Made by a program: the position numbers and the translations under genes. A stretch of 64,000 nt of DNA from Saprospira grandis (GTDB lineage Bacteria > Bacteroidota > Bacteroidia > Chitinophagales > Saprospiraceae), in contig NZ_CP110854.1 of NCBI RefSeq assembly GCF_027594745.1, forward strand, positions 1,776,501-1,840,500. The letters run 5' to 3'. Of the stretch, positions 17,077 to 25,690 are shown piece after piece (within the stretch, counting starts at the first letter, position 1; each line of letters opens with the position of its first letter). The notes beneath the pieces were generated by a model. The model was not told where the DNA came from. It saw nothing but the letters and a program-made list of their open reading frames with translations, and made no database searches.

Positions 17077-17763
17077 TTACTTCTTCACGATTACAATAGA
17101 GCCCTTGTGACCAGGAATAGCTCCTTTGATTAGCAAAATATTTTTCTCAGGAAACATTTTCATTACGCTGAGCTTCTTCACAGTTACACGCTTGCCACCC
17201 ATACGGCCAGCCATACGCATACCTTTGAATACCTTTGCAGGGTAAGAACAAGCTCCAATCGCTCCAGGTGCACGTCCGCGGTTGTGCTGACCGTGCGTAC
17301 GCATACCCACACCAGCAAATCCGTGGCGTTTTACAACACCCTGAAATCCTTTTCCTTTTGAAGTACCTACTACCTGTACTGTATCGCCTTCAGCAAATAC
17401 CTCCTCGGCAGTTAGGGTTTCGCCAAGCGCTTTCTCTGTGTAAAACTCTCTGAATTCTACCAAGTGACGAGGGTAAACTGTTACCTCTTGTCCACGCTTG
17501 TTTTGTTTTACAGCACTTGCCGCCTTAGCACCCTCTTCTTTATGGGCTTTTTGGCCTTCAAAGTGACCTTTCAAAGGTTGGCTAACATTTTTTGATCTGC
17601 GCTCGCCGAAGCCTAGCTGCAGAGCATCGTAACCATCTGTTTCCTGCGTCTTCACCTGAGTAATGGTGCAGGGCCCCAGCTCTACTACAGTACAAGCAAC
17701 GTTTGCGCCGCCTTCAGTGTAGATGCTGGTCATTCCAATTTTTCTTCCAATTAATCCTTCCAC
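17077..17763 (-). CDS. rplC: 50S ribosomal protein L3
   Basis: The 228-residue protein starts MEGLIGRKIGMTSIY and contains the loop GFQGVVKRHGFAG and GRMGGKRVTVKKL. L3 is an early-assembling protein reaching the peptidyl transferase centre. It lies one base from rplD. A stretch near residue 75 (HKEEGAKAASAVKQNKRG) looks like a short lineage insertion. Confidence 0.98.
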   Translation of the reverse strand: MEGLIGRKIGMTSIYTEGGANVACTVVELGPCTITQVKTQETDGYDALQLGFGERRSKNVSQPLKGHFEGQKAHKEEGAKAASAVKQNKRGQEVTVYPRHLVEFREFYTEKALGETLTAEEVFAEGDTVQVVGTSKGKGFQGVVKRHGFAGVGMRTHGQHNRGRAPGAIGACSYPAKVFKGMRMAGRMGGKRVTVKKLSVMKMFPEKNILLIKGAIPGHKGSIVIVKK

Positions 17764-17804
17764 GGTTCTTTAACTTTTTGGAATTCTAGATTAACAAATT
17801 CTGC

Positions 17805-18113
17805 TTACATCAATTTCACTTGGATATCTACCCCTGAAGGAAGCTCCAGCTTCTCTAGGGCGCTTACTGTCTTTGCAGTAGAGCTATAGATTTCGATCAA
17901 GCGTTTGTGAGTACGCAGTTGGAATTGCTCCCGTGATTTCTTATTCACATGCGGTGAACGCAAAACAGTGAATACCTTCTTCTCGGTGGGCAGCGGAATC
18001 GGACCGGTAACAACTGCGCCGGTGTTACGAACAGTTTGTACAATCTTAGCAGTAGACTTGTCCACGAGATTGTGATCGTAGGAACGTAACTTGATTCTGA
18101 TTTTTTGATTCAT
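17805..18113 (-). CDS. rpsJ: 30S ribosomal protein S10
   Basis: The 102 residues match S10/NusE (MNQKIRIKLRSYDHNLVDKS, GPIPLPTEKKVFTVLRSPHVNKKSREQF). It also acts in antitermination with NusB. It leads the S10 operon; the fusA terminator and repeat copy 5 lie upstream. No TAnnTTTG box was found in the 72 bases between rpsJ and that repeat. Confidence 0.98.
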   Translation of the reverse strand: MNQKIRIKLRSYDHNLVDKSTAKIVQTVRNTGAVVTGPIPLPTEKKVFTVLRSPHVNKKSREQFQLRTHKRLIEIYSSTAKTVSALEKLELPSGVDIQVKLM

Positions 18114-18185
18114 GCCTCTTACATGATTTAAAAAAATAGATAAATAAGATTTCTAATAGCTGTTGATTTGGGTACCGGCTGTTTT

Positions 18186-18305
18186 GGCCTAGCGATGTGC
18201 AGCAGTGGCGCGAAGCGCCAGACCGAGCATAGCGAGGGCCGAGCGAACAGCGAGCTGCGAAACGTAGCGCCGCAAGGCGTAGCCGCAGCGGAGGCCCCAA
18301 AAAAA
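18186..18305 (-). repeat. Modular intergenic repeat, copy 5, type A
   Basis: Sense orientation, directly after the fusA terminator T run and before rpsJ. P2 centres on CTGCGGC/GCGGCG and P4 is GGCGC/GCGCC; P3 (CTCGCTATGCTCGG) pairs poorly. Confidence 0.9.
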
Positions 18306-18306
18306 C

Positions 18307-18353
18307 AAAAAAAAGCCAGCCACCTTCCAGCAAATGGAAAGCGGCGGCTTTTA
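18307..18353 (-). terminator. Intrinsic terminator after fusA
   Basis: An imperfect stem, AAAAGCC..TTTCCA with TGGAA..GGCTTTT, is followed by eight T on the minus strand. It separates str from the S10 operon. Confidence 0.75.
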
Positions 18354-18363
18354 TAATTTATGA

Positions 18364-20496
18364 CTAACCAGCGACACCCTTGGCGTCTTCGATTACCTTC
18401 TTGGCGATTCCCTCAGGAGCCTGAGCATAGTGAGAGAACTCCATGGTAGAAGAAGCACGACCAGAAGTTAGGGTACGTAGTTCAGTGATATAACCAAACA
18501 TTTCTGATAGAGGTACATCGGCTTTTACAACGATGGCCGCACCGCGAGATTCCTGACCTTTTAGGAGGCCACGACGACGGTTAAGGTCACCAATAACGGT
18601 ACCGGTGTACTCTTCAGGAGTGATTACTTCCAATTTCATGATGGGCTCCATGATTACAGGCTTAGTCTGACGAGCAGCAGCCTTGAAACCTTCCTTAGCA
18701 CAAAGCTCAAAAGCGATAGGCTTAGAGTCAACGTTGTGCATAGATCCATCATAAACGCGAACCTTCATAGAGTCCATACCGTAACCAGCCAATACGCCAT
18801 TATCCATCATAGACTCAAAGCCTTTAGTGATGGGGTTGACATAAGCCTTATCGATAGATCCCCCTACGATAGCCCACTCAAATTGCAAGCGTGCCTTACC
18901 AGACTTGAACTCTTCGCTTTCGAGGAACTCCTCATCAGCAGGTCCGAGTTCGAACTCCATATCGGCAAATAGACCAGAACCACCAGACTGCTTCTTCAAG
19001 CGTTCGCGGTGAGTAACAGAAGTAGTTAGGGCCTCTTTATAGTTTACTTGAGGAGCACCTTGGTTCACCTCTACTTTGAACTCGCGCTTGAGGCGGTCCA
19101 CGATGATTTCCAAGTGCAACTCACCCATACCGCTAATTACGGTTTGAGCAGTTTCCTCATTATATGTAGCACGGAAAGTAGGATCTTCCTCCATGAGTTT
19201 GGCCAGAGCCATACCCAACTTCTCTACATCCTTCTGAGTTTTAGGCTCGATCGCCAAACCAATTACTGGCTCGGGGAAAGTCATACTTTCCAAAATGATC
19301 GGGTTGTCTACAGCACAAAGGGTATCACCAGTTTTGATATCCTTAAATCCTACAGCAGCAGCAATATCACCAGCACCTACCTCAGGAATTGCATTCTGTT
19401 GGTTAGAGTGCATTTGGTAAAGGCGAGAGATACGCTCCTTCTTACCAGAACGAGTATTGAGAATGTAAGAACCAGCTTCGAGTACACCAGAATAGGCGCG
19501 GAAGAAAGCCAAGCGACCTACATAGGGGTCAGTGGCAATCTTAAAGGCCAAAGCAGCAAAAGGAGCGTCATAAGAAGCGGGGCGGAGCTCCTCTTCTTCT
19601 GTATCAGGGTTAGTTCCTTTTACTTCCTCTACATCCAAAGGAGAAGGCAAAAATGCACATACTGCATCTAGTACCGCTTGTACCCCTTTGTTCTTAAAGG
19701 CAGAACCACACATTACAGGAATAATGCTCATATCACATACAGCAGAGCGAATTGCTGCACGGATTTCTTCAGCTGAGATAGACTCAGGATCCTCAAAGAA
19801 TTTCTCCAACAAAGACTCATCATAATCAGCAACAGCTTCTAGCAATTGCTCACGAGCCTCGGCTACAGTATCCTCCAAGTCAGCAGGCATATCTACAACC
19901 TCATAAGTCATACCCATATCGTGCTCATTCCAAACGATAGCTTGACCCGTGATAAGGTCTACTACACCTTTGAAATCATCCTCAGAACCGATAGGCACCT
20001 GAAGAGGAACAGCATTGGCACCCAACATGTCGCGCATCTGTTGAACAGTACCGAAGAAATCAGCACCTGTGCGGTCCATTTTGTTTACAAATGCAATACG
20101 AGGAACTTTGAAACCGTCGGCTAGGCGCCAGTTAGTTTCAGACTGAGGCTGTACCCCACTAGAAGCACAGAAAAGGAATACGAGTCCGTCCAATACACGC
20201 AAAGAACGAGACACCTCTACCGTAAAGTCTACGTGACCGGGTGTGTCAATAATGTTTACGTGGTAAGACTTGTCTTTCCAATTCCAACTGGTGGTCGTCG
20301 CTGCAGAAGTAATCGTGATACCACGCTCCTGCTCTTGCTCCATCCAGTCCATGGTAGCTCCACCATCGTGAACCTCACCAATCTTGTGAGTCAAACCAGT
20401 GTAGAACAATACCCGCTCAGTGGTAGTGGTCTTACCGGCATCAATGTGTGCAGCAATACCAATGTTTCTAGTGAATACTAGGTCTTTCTTTGCCAT
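18364..20496 (-). CDS. fusA: Elongation factor G
   Basis: The 710-residue GTPase has a P-loop at about residue 17 (AAHIDAGKTTTTERVL), the switch/G3 DTPGHVDFT, the G4 NKMDRTGAD and domain IV/V sequences (GRASSTMEFSHYAQ). It drives translocation on the ribosome. It follows rpsG by 48 bases. No tuf gene follows, so EF-Tu must be encoded elsewhere. Confidence 0.99.
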   Translation of the reverse strand: MAKKDLVFTRNIGIAAHIDAGKTTTTERVLFYTGLTHKIGEVHDGGATMDWMEQEQERGITITSAATTTSWNWKDKSYHVNIIDTPGHVDFTVEVSRSLRVLDGLVFLFCASSGVQPQSETNWRLADGFKVPRIAFVNKMDRTGADFFGTVQQMRDMLGANAVPLQVPIGSEDDFKGVVDLITGQAIVWNEHDMGMTYEVVDMPADLEDTVAEAREQLLEAVADYDESLLEKFFEDPESISAEEIRAAIRSAVCDMSIIPVMCGSAFKNKGVQAVLDAVCAFLPSPLDVEEVKGTNPDTEEEELRPASYDAPFAALAFKIATDPYVGRLAFFRAYSGVLEAGSYILNTRSGKKERISRLYQMHSNQQNAIPEVGAGDIAAAVGFKDIKTGDTLCAVDNPIILESMTFPEPVIGLAIEPKTQKDVEKLGMALAKLMEEDPTFRATYNEETAQTVISGMGELHLEIIVDRLKREFKVEVNQGAPQVNYKEALTTSVTHRERLKKQSGGSGLFADMEFELGPADEEFLESEEFKSGKARLQFEWAIVGGSIDKAYVNPITKGFESMMDNGVLAGYGMDSMKVRVYDGSMHNVDSKPIAFELCAKEGFKAAARQTKPVIMEPIMKLEVITPEEYTGTVIGDLNRRRGLLKGQESRGAAIVVKADVPLSEMFGYITELRTLTSGRASSTMEFSHYAQAPEGIAKKVIEDAKGVAG

Positions 20497-20544
20497 GACT
20501 TTGGTGGCTTTTGAAAAAGGTTAAAATAAAATATATAGAGTTGA

Positions 20545-21018
20545 TTAGCGTGCGAAGTGGGCAAATGCACGGTTAGATTCAGCCATGCGGTGCGTATCTT
20601 CTTTCTTCTTCACAGCCTGGCCTTCACCTTTAGCTGCAGCTAAAATTTCTTGAGAGAGTTTGTTTGCCATCCCTTTACCAGAACGCGCACGGGCGTACTT
20701 GATCATCCACTTCATGGCAATAGACATCCGGCGACCCGGACGAATTTCTGTGGGAATTTGGAAGGTAGCCCCTCCAATACGACGAGAACGCACCTCTACC
20801 TGAGGCATTACGTTCTTAAGCGCTTTGTGAAATACCTCCTGAGCAGTTTCCTCACCCTCAGAGCGCTCGCCTACAATGTCCATGGCATCATAGAATACAC
20901 GGAATGCCGTGCTCTTCTTGCCATCCAACATCATCATATTCACGAATCTTGTGATCGTGTTGTCTCCATAGCGCGGATCGGGCTCGATTTGCCGCACCTT
21001 CGGTTTACGTTTTCTCAT
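20545..21018 (-). CDS. rpsG: 30S ribosomal protein S7
   Basis: The 157-residue protein matches S7 (VEVRSRRIGGATFQIPTEI, RRMSIAMKWMIKYARAR). S7 organises the 16S rRNA 3' domain next to the E site. The start MRKRKPKVRQIEPDPRYG fits Bacteroidota S7. About 126 bases separate it from rpsL. Confidence 0.98.
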   Translation of the reverse strand: MRKRKPKVRQIEPDPRYGDNTITRFVNMMMLDGKKSTAFRVFYDAMDIVGERSEGEETAQEVFHKALKNVMPQVEVRSRRIGGATFQIPTEIRPGRRMSIAMKWMIKYARARSGKGMANKLSQEILAAAKGEGQAVKKKEDTHRMAESNRAFAHFAR

Positions 21019-21144
21019 TTCTTAAATTTTAATGTCGTTGCGTGAACTTCGAAAAGTAACTGCCCCCTAAGGGCTGGTCCACTCTTCAACCCCAGCTTTT
21101 CTAGGGTTTACCTCAACAAATAAGGATCTTCGTCTAAGTGCGAA

Positions 21145-21528
21145 TTACTTCTTCGCAGCCTTAGGACGCTTGGTACCATAACGTGAACGAGCTTGCTTAC
21201 GATCGTTTACACCCGCAGTATCCAAAGCACCACGTACAATTGTATAACGTACACCAGGAAGGTCCTTCACACGACCACCACGTACCAATACGATTGAGTG
21301 CTCCTGCAAGTTGTGACCCTCTCCAGGAATGTAAGCAATTACCTCGATACCATTGGTCAAACGTACCTTGGCTACTTTACGCAAAGCTGAGTTAGGCTTC
21401 TTGGGTGTAGTCGTGTATACACGAGTACAGACACCGCGTTTCTGAGGACATGCGTCCAACGCTCTGGCCTTGCTCTTCTTGACGATAAGCTTCCTTCCGT
21501 TGCGTACTAATTGATTAATAGTTGGCAT
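21145..21528 (-). CDS. rpsL: 30S ribosomal protein S12
   Basis: The 127 residues include TTTPKKPNSALRKVAKV and VKDLPGVRYTIVRG. The lysines whose changes give streptomycin resistance are present in wild-type form. S12 sits at the decoding centre. It is the first gene of the minus-strand ribosomal block, behind a 5' leader with a hairpin. Confidence 0.99.
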   Translation of the reverse strand: MPTINQLVRNGRKLIVKKSKARALDACPQKRGVCTRVYTTTPKKPNSALRKVAKVRLTNGIEVIAYIPGEGHNLQEHSIVLVRGGRVKDLPGVRYTIVRGALDTAGVNDRKQARSRYGTKRPKAAKK

Positions 21529-21571
21529 CTAATAATTATTTTTACAGATAAACAGAGACAATAAATAACTG

Positions 21572-21590
21572 CCCTTAGTTGGACTAAGGG
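21572..21590 (-). promoter_or_regulatory. Leader hairpin of the str operon
   Basis: Perfect 8-bp arms CCCTTAGT and ACTAAGGG with a three-base loop lie in the rpsL 5' leader, between the promoter box and the start. There is no T run after it, so a regulatory or mRNA-stabilising role is more likely than termination. Confidence 0.5.
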
Positions 21591-21606
21591 TTTGCCTAAG
21601 CGTTTG

Positions 21607-21614
21607 CAAAGGTA
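21607..21614 (-). promoter_or_regulatory. Probable promoter -7 box of the rpsL-rpsG-fusA operon
   Basis: The minus strand reads TACCTTTG, a perfect match to the Bacteroidota TAnnTTTG -7 element, 79 bases upstream of rpsL. The -33 region is only T-rich. Confidence 0.55.
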
Positions 21615-21720
21615 ATACTAATTCTAGTTTTATTAAAATGATTTTTAAACTTTTAGGCAGTTTTTTAAACTTTTTAGGGGGCTTTTTTCAAAAAACGCTT
21701 TATAGCTGATTATCAATTGC

Positions 21721-21845
21721 TTTTAGGGGCCTGCGGGCTGCGCCCGCCGCTCCCCTTCAGGGCTCGCAAGTCTGCTCGGCCCCGCAGCGGCGGCAAAGCC
21801 GCCGCTTGGGTCTGGCCTGCGGCCCCCCTTGCGGGCAGCTAGGCC
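21721..21845 (+). repeat. Modular intergenic repeat, copy 6, type C
   Basis: P2 is GCGGGC/GCCCGC, P3 is GCGGCGGC/GCCGCCGC and P4 is GGCC/GGCC. The 3' end is GGGCAGCTAGGCC. Its T-tract end faces rpsL, 190 bases away. Confidence 0.88.
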
Positions 21846-22008
21846 GCTCGCCCTTTTTCTTCGCTTTTTGGCCCCTTCTTCGGCCCTTTTTGCGCCCAAA
21901 ACAAAGTTTTTCCTTCCTCTGCTCTCCAAAACTCCTTACACTGCCTTATTTTGCGCTAAAAGCAATCTCCGCCCCCTCTCCTACTGCGGCCAAAGCCAAG
22001 CGGCTATC

Positions 22009-22131
22009 GGCCTAGCGATGTGGAGGGGTGGCCGAAGGCCAGACCGAAGCGCGCAGCGCTGAAGGGCCGAGCGAGCAGCGAGCCCCGAAACGTAGCGCCG
22101 CAAGCGCAGCGCAGCGGAGGCCCCAAAAAAA
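22009..22131 (-). repeat. Modular intergenic repeat, copy 7, type A
   Basis: P3 is AGCGC/GCGCT and P4 is GGCC/GGCC. Read on the plus strand, its CCCC plus seven A end lies 28 bases before the start codon of the GH3 gene. Confidence 0.9.
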
Positions 22132-22158
22132 TATTCATCGCCTTAAATCATCCTACTT

Positions 22159-23610
22159 ATGCCCTTTCGTATTGGCTATCTGGCTGTTATCTCCCTCCTC
22201 TTTTTTAGTTTTTTGATGTGCCAATCGAGCCTGCCGCCCAATGCGCCCGCTCTTGGCCCCCAGCTTTTTCCTCAACAAAAGCAATTGCAAGCCCTAGAAG
22301 ACCGCATTTTGGCCCAAGAAGAAACTTGGATTAATCAGAAGTGGGAAAGCATGAGCCCCGAAGAGCGACTCGGCCAACTTTTTATGGTGGCCGCCTACCC
22401 TTTGCAGGGCAAAAATGATGAGGCCCGCATGAAACGCCTCATCCAAAAGGAACATTTGGGCGGGGTCGTGCTCTTTAAAGGCCCGCCCACTCGAGCCGCT
22501 AGCCTTTGTAATAAATACCAAGCTTGGGCGCCTAAAGTCCCGCTTTTGGTGGCCATTGATGGCGAATGGGGCCTAGCTATGCGGCTAGACTCTATCATTA
22601 ATTACCCCCGACAATTGCTTTTTGGAGCCCTGCCCGACAATCGCCTGATTTATGATTTTGGCAAAGAAGTGGCCCGACAAGCCCAGCATATTGGCATTCA
22701 TATCAATTTTGCGCCAGTGGTTGATATTAACAACAATGCCGCAAATCCCGTGATTGGCGACCGCTCTTTTGGCGAGCAAAAACGCAAGGTGACCGCCAAG
22801 GCCTACCAATATATGCGAGGCATGCAAGACAACGGGCTAATGGCCTGCGCCAAGCATTTTCCGGGACATGGCGATACGGATGTCGATTCTCATTACGATT
22901 TGCCTCAAATCAAACACCCTAGAAGTCGATTGGATAGCCTAGAGCTTTACCCTTTTCGGCAATTGATTCCCCAAGGTTTGGGCTCTATTATGGTGGCCCA
23001 CCTCAATATTCCGGCCCTAGACCCTAGAGATAAGCGGCCCACCACCCTTTCTTATGCCACCATCCAAAAGCTCCTCAAAGAAGAGCTCAACTTTAAGGGC
23101 CTAGTGATTACCGATGCCATGAATATGCAAGGAGTGGCCAAACATTATGGGCCCGGCCAAGCCGATGTAGAAGCCCTAAAAGCGGGAAATGACATCCTAT
23201 TAATGTCTCAAAGAGTGGCACAATCTAAAAAAATGATTTTGGCCGCCCTGAAAAAAGGCGATTTGAGCTGGGAGGACCTCGAGCAGCGCATCCGCAAGAT
23301 TTTAAGGGCCAAATATCGAGCGGGATTGGCAAATTACAAGCCCGTATCGACCAAAAATGTGGTCAAAAACATCAATAATCAGGCGGCTCAAGACTTATAC
23401 AAAAAAATATTGGGGCAGAGTTTGACCCTAGTAGCCAATCCCGATAGCCTGCTCCCCCTTCGTCAAATCAAGGGACGAAAACTAGCGAGTCTTTGCATTG
23501 GTTCTGGCCGTAAAAACAGCTTTCAATTAGAACTACAGCGCTATGGGATTCAGCAGCATTTTTATGCAGGCACAAGCATTTCGGCAGGACAAGAGCGGCG
23601 TTTATTGTAG
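22159..23610 (+). CDS. N-terminal part of a broken GH3 / beta-lactamase fusion (ends at in-frame TAG)
   Basis: A signal peptide (about 1-21) precedes a glycoside hydrolase family 3 domain of the beta-N-acetylglucosaminidase (NagZ-like) type. The KHFPGHGDTDVDSH motif (about 231-244) carries the acid/base His region and VITDAMNMQG (about 315) the nucleophile Asp. The likely role is cleavage of GlcNAc from peptidoglycan fragments in the periplasm. The frame stops at TAG 23608-23610 in the middle of the GH3 C-terminal domain. The same frame continues at once as 23611-25155, so this is one interrupted gene. If translated alone it lacks part of the GH3 fold. Confidence 0.85.
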   Translation: MPFRIGYLAVISLLFFSFLMCQSSLPPNAPALGPQLFPQQKQLQALEDRILAQEETWINQKWESMSPEERLGQLFMVAAYPLQGKNDEARMKRLIQKEHLGGVVLFKGPPTRAASLCNKYQAWAPKVPLLVAIDGEWGLAMRLDSIINYPRQLLFGALPDNRLIYDFGKEVARQAQHIGIHINFAPVVDINNNAANPVIGDRSFGEQKRKVTAKAYQYMRGMQDNGLMACAKHFPGHGDTDVDSHYDLPQIKHPRSRLDSLELYPFRQLIPQGLGSIMVAHLNIPALDPRDKRPTTLSYATIQKLLKEELNFKGLVITDAMNMQGVAKHYGPGQADVEALKAGNDILLMSQRVAQSKKMILAALKKGDLSWEDLEQRIRKILRAKYRAGLANYKPVSTKNVVKNINNQAAQDLYKKILGQSLTLVANPDSLLPLRQIKGRKLASLCIGSGRKNSFQLELQRYGIQQHFYAGTSISAGQERRLL

Positions 23611-25155
23611 CAATTGGGGCAGCAAGAAGTTGTCTTTATAGCCCTTGACCGTCTTCGTCGGAAGCAAAAAGATCGTTTTGGGGTATCCACTTCTGTGGAG
23701 CGCTTTGTCAAAAAGCTAAGTAAAAAGACCAAGGTGGTCCTTATCGCCTTTGGCAGCCCTTATAGCTTGGGCTACTTTGAAGAAGTTCCCTACCTTTCTT
23801 GTGCTTATGTAAACGATCGTTCGGCCCAAATTCAGGCCGCAAGAGCTATGGTTGGCGCACAATCTTTTATGGGCCAACTGCCTGTTTCGGCCAGCAAAAA
23901 ATTAAGAGCGGGCTTAGGCGTAAAAACGCAGATTTTCCGTATGCCCCATGCCGAGAGTCCCGAATCTATGGGCATGCGCAGCGACATTCTAAATCAGATT
24001 GATAAAATTGCCGAAGAAGCGATTCGCAAAAAGGCCACCCCAGGTTGCCAAATCTTGGTGGCTAAATCGGGAAAAATTGTTTTTCATAAGGCCTACGGTC
24101 ATCATACCTACGCCAAAAGACGTCCACAGCGCTTAGATGATGTTTATGACTTGGCCTCTGTGACCAAGGTAGCCGCTACCACCATGACCCTCATGCACCT
24201 TTATGAGCGGGGCTTAATTGATTTGGATGCTCCATTGGGCCAGTATATTCCAGAGCTCAAAGGCAGCAATAAAGCCAATTTGAAAATTCGGGCTGTTTTG
24301 GCGCATCAGGCGGGGCTCAAGCCTTGGATTCCCTTTTATGCCAAAACCTTGGATGAGAATAAGCGCCCAATGGATAGCCTCTATCGCAAAAAACCTCAAG
24401 GTCCTTATCAGGTTCGGATTGCCGAGGGGCTATATTTCCATAAAGATAAGGTAAAGCCCTATTTGTGGGACCGTATTATTGAGCAAAACCTTCGGGGGCG
24501 GACCAACTATAAATACAGCGATTTGGGCTTCTATTTATTTGCTCGTTTGGTGGAAGAAGTGAGTGGGCAAACCCTAGATGAATATGTACAGGAGCATTTT
24601 TATGCGCCTATGGGCCTAGAATACACGGGCTTCAACCCCTTAAATCGAAACATTAGCAAAAGCCAGATTATTCCCAGCGAAGAAGATAAATACTACCGCT
24701 ACCAAAAGGTCCAGGGCGATGTACATGATATGGGCGCGGCTATGCTGGCTGGGGTTTCTGGACATGCGGGACTATTTTCTCAGGGCCAAGAGCTGGCCGC
24801 CATTTATCAGCTTTGGCTCAATGGAGGCAGCTATAAGGGCCGTCAATACCTCAAAGGGAGCACAATTGCCCTATTTACTAAGCAATATAGTCCCCGCTCT
24901 CGCCGAGGCTTGGGCTTTGATCGCAAAGAGATTACCGACCCCAACGCTTCCATTAATGTAGCCAAGCAAGCATCGCCCAATACTTTTGGCCATCTGGGCT
25001 TTACCGGCATTGGCGCTTGGGCCGACCCCGATAATGAGCTGATTTATATATTTTTATCCAATAGAACTTATCCCGATAGCGAAAATATGCAGCTTATCCG
25101 CTTAGATATTCGGACTAGAATTCATGAGCTTTGTTATCAGGCTTTGGGGGAATAA
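23611..25155 (+). pseudogene. C-terminal part of the same gene: GH3 C-terminal remainder plus class C beta-lactamase-like serine hydrolase
   Basis: It continues the frame of 22159-23610 after one TAG codon and has no convincing start of its own. Residues just after the stop (EVVFIALDR, KKTKVVLIAFGSPYSL) complete the GH3 C-terminal domain. A serine hydrolase domain follows: ASVTK gives the SxxK catalytic pair, KYSDLGF the Tyr motif and FGHLGFTG the HxGxTG motif. All catalytic motifs are intact, which suggests a recent nonsense change, a sequence error or readthrough. Such fusions are common in Bacteroidota and fit cell-wall recycling or remodelling. Confidence 0.8.
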
Positions 25156-25458
25156 ATAAAATGCGATTTAATGGAATTATTTTCAAAAAGTTTGTATTTT
25201 TAAACTATCAACACCCGCCTCGCCTCTCGAAGCTGTCTATATTTTTAATTTTTATAAGGTTATTGCCTCCGGACTTTCAACCTGTTCATTTAAAGATTAG
25301 GCTTCTGATGCGCACCTTTGGCGGGTTTTTTTATGCCCCAACGATATCTCTGCCCTTACTCCACCTTTTGGCTCCATTAAAACCAGAGCAACTCTCACAA
25401 ATGGGCTTCCCCAATAATTGGCGCACTGAAAAGCTATGGGGGTAGCTTTCACTATTTC
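25156..25458. other. Non-coding stretch after the GH3 / hydrolase gene
   Basis: No supported gene was seen. A small inverted repeat, AAAGCTA at 25431-25437 with TAGCTTT at 25443-25449, precedes a T-rich run that merges into repeat copy 8. It may act as a weak terminator. Confidence 0.4.
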
Positions 25459-25606
25459 TTTTTGGGGCTGCCCCGCCCTGCGGGCGGGTCGGGCCATTGC
25501 GCAGCTCGCAGGTCTGCTCGGCCCTGCAGCCCTGCGGGCTTTGGTCTGCCGCCTGCGGCGGCCCTGCTACAGCCCCTCAGCCGATTCGCTGGCTGTTCAG
25601 CCAGCG
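25459..25606 (+). repeat. Modular intergenic repeat, copy 8, type B
   Basis: P2 is CCGCCC/GGGCGG, P3 is AGCCC/GGGCT and P4 is CCGCC/GGCGG. The element ends CCTCAGCC and is followed by a tail hairpin CGCTGGCTG/CAGCCAGCG. Confidence 0.9.
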
Positions 25607-25690
25607 AGAGGGCCGTTCGGCTGCGCCATGATCTATCTATACAAGCCTAAGGCAGCCCTTTCTTCTGGCCAGCAAAGGCTTGGACCAACT

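Noticed and set aside
23614..25155. Independent gene starting at TTG 23614
   Set aside because: The TTG is the second codon after an in-frame stop, in the middle of a domain; there is no leader or signal peptide.
25131..25445. Plus-strand frame of 104 codons after the hydrolase gene
   Set aside because: No family pattern, and it overlaps the end of the hydrolase gene; probably chance.
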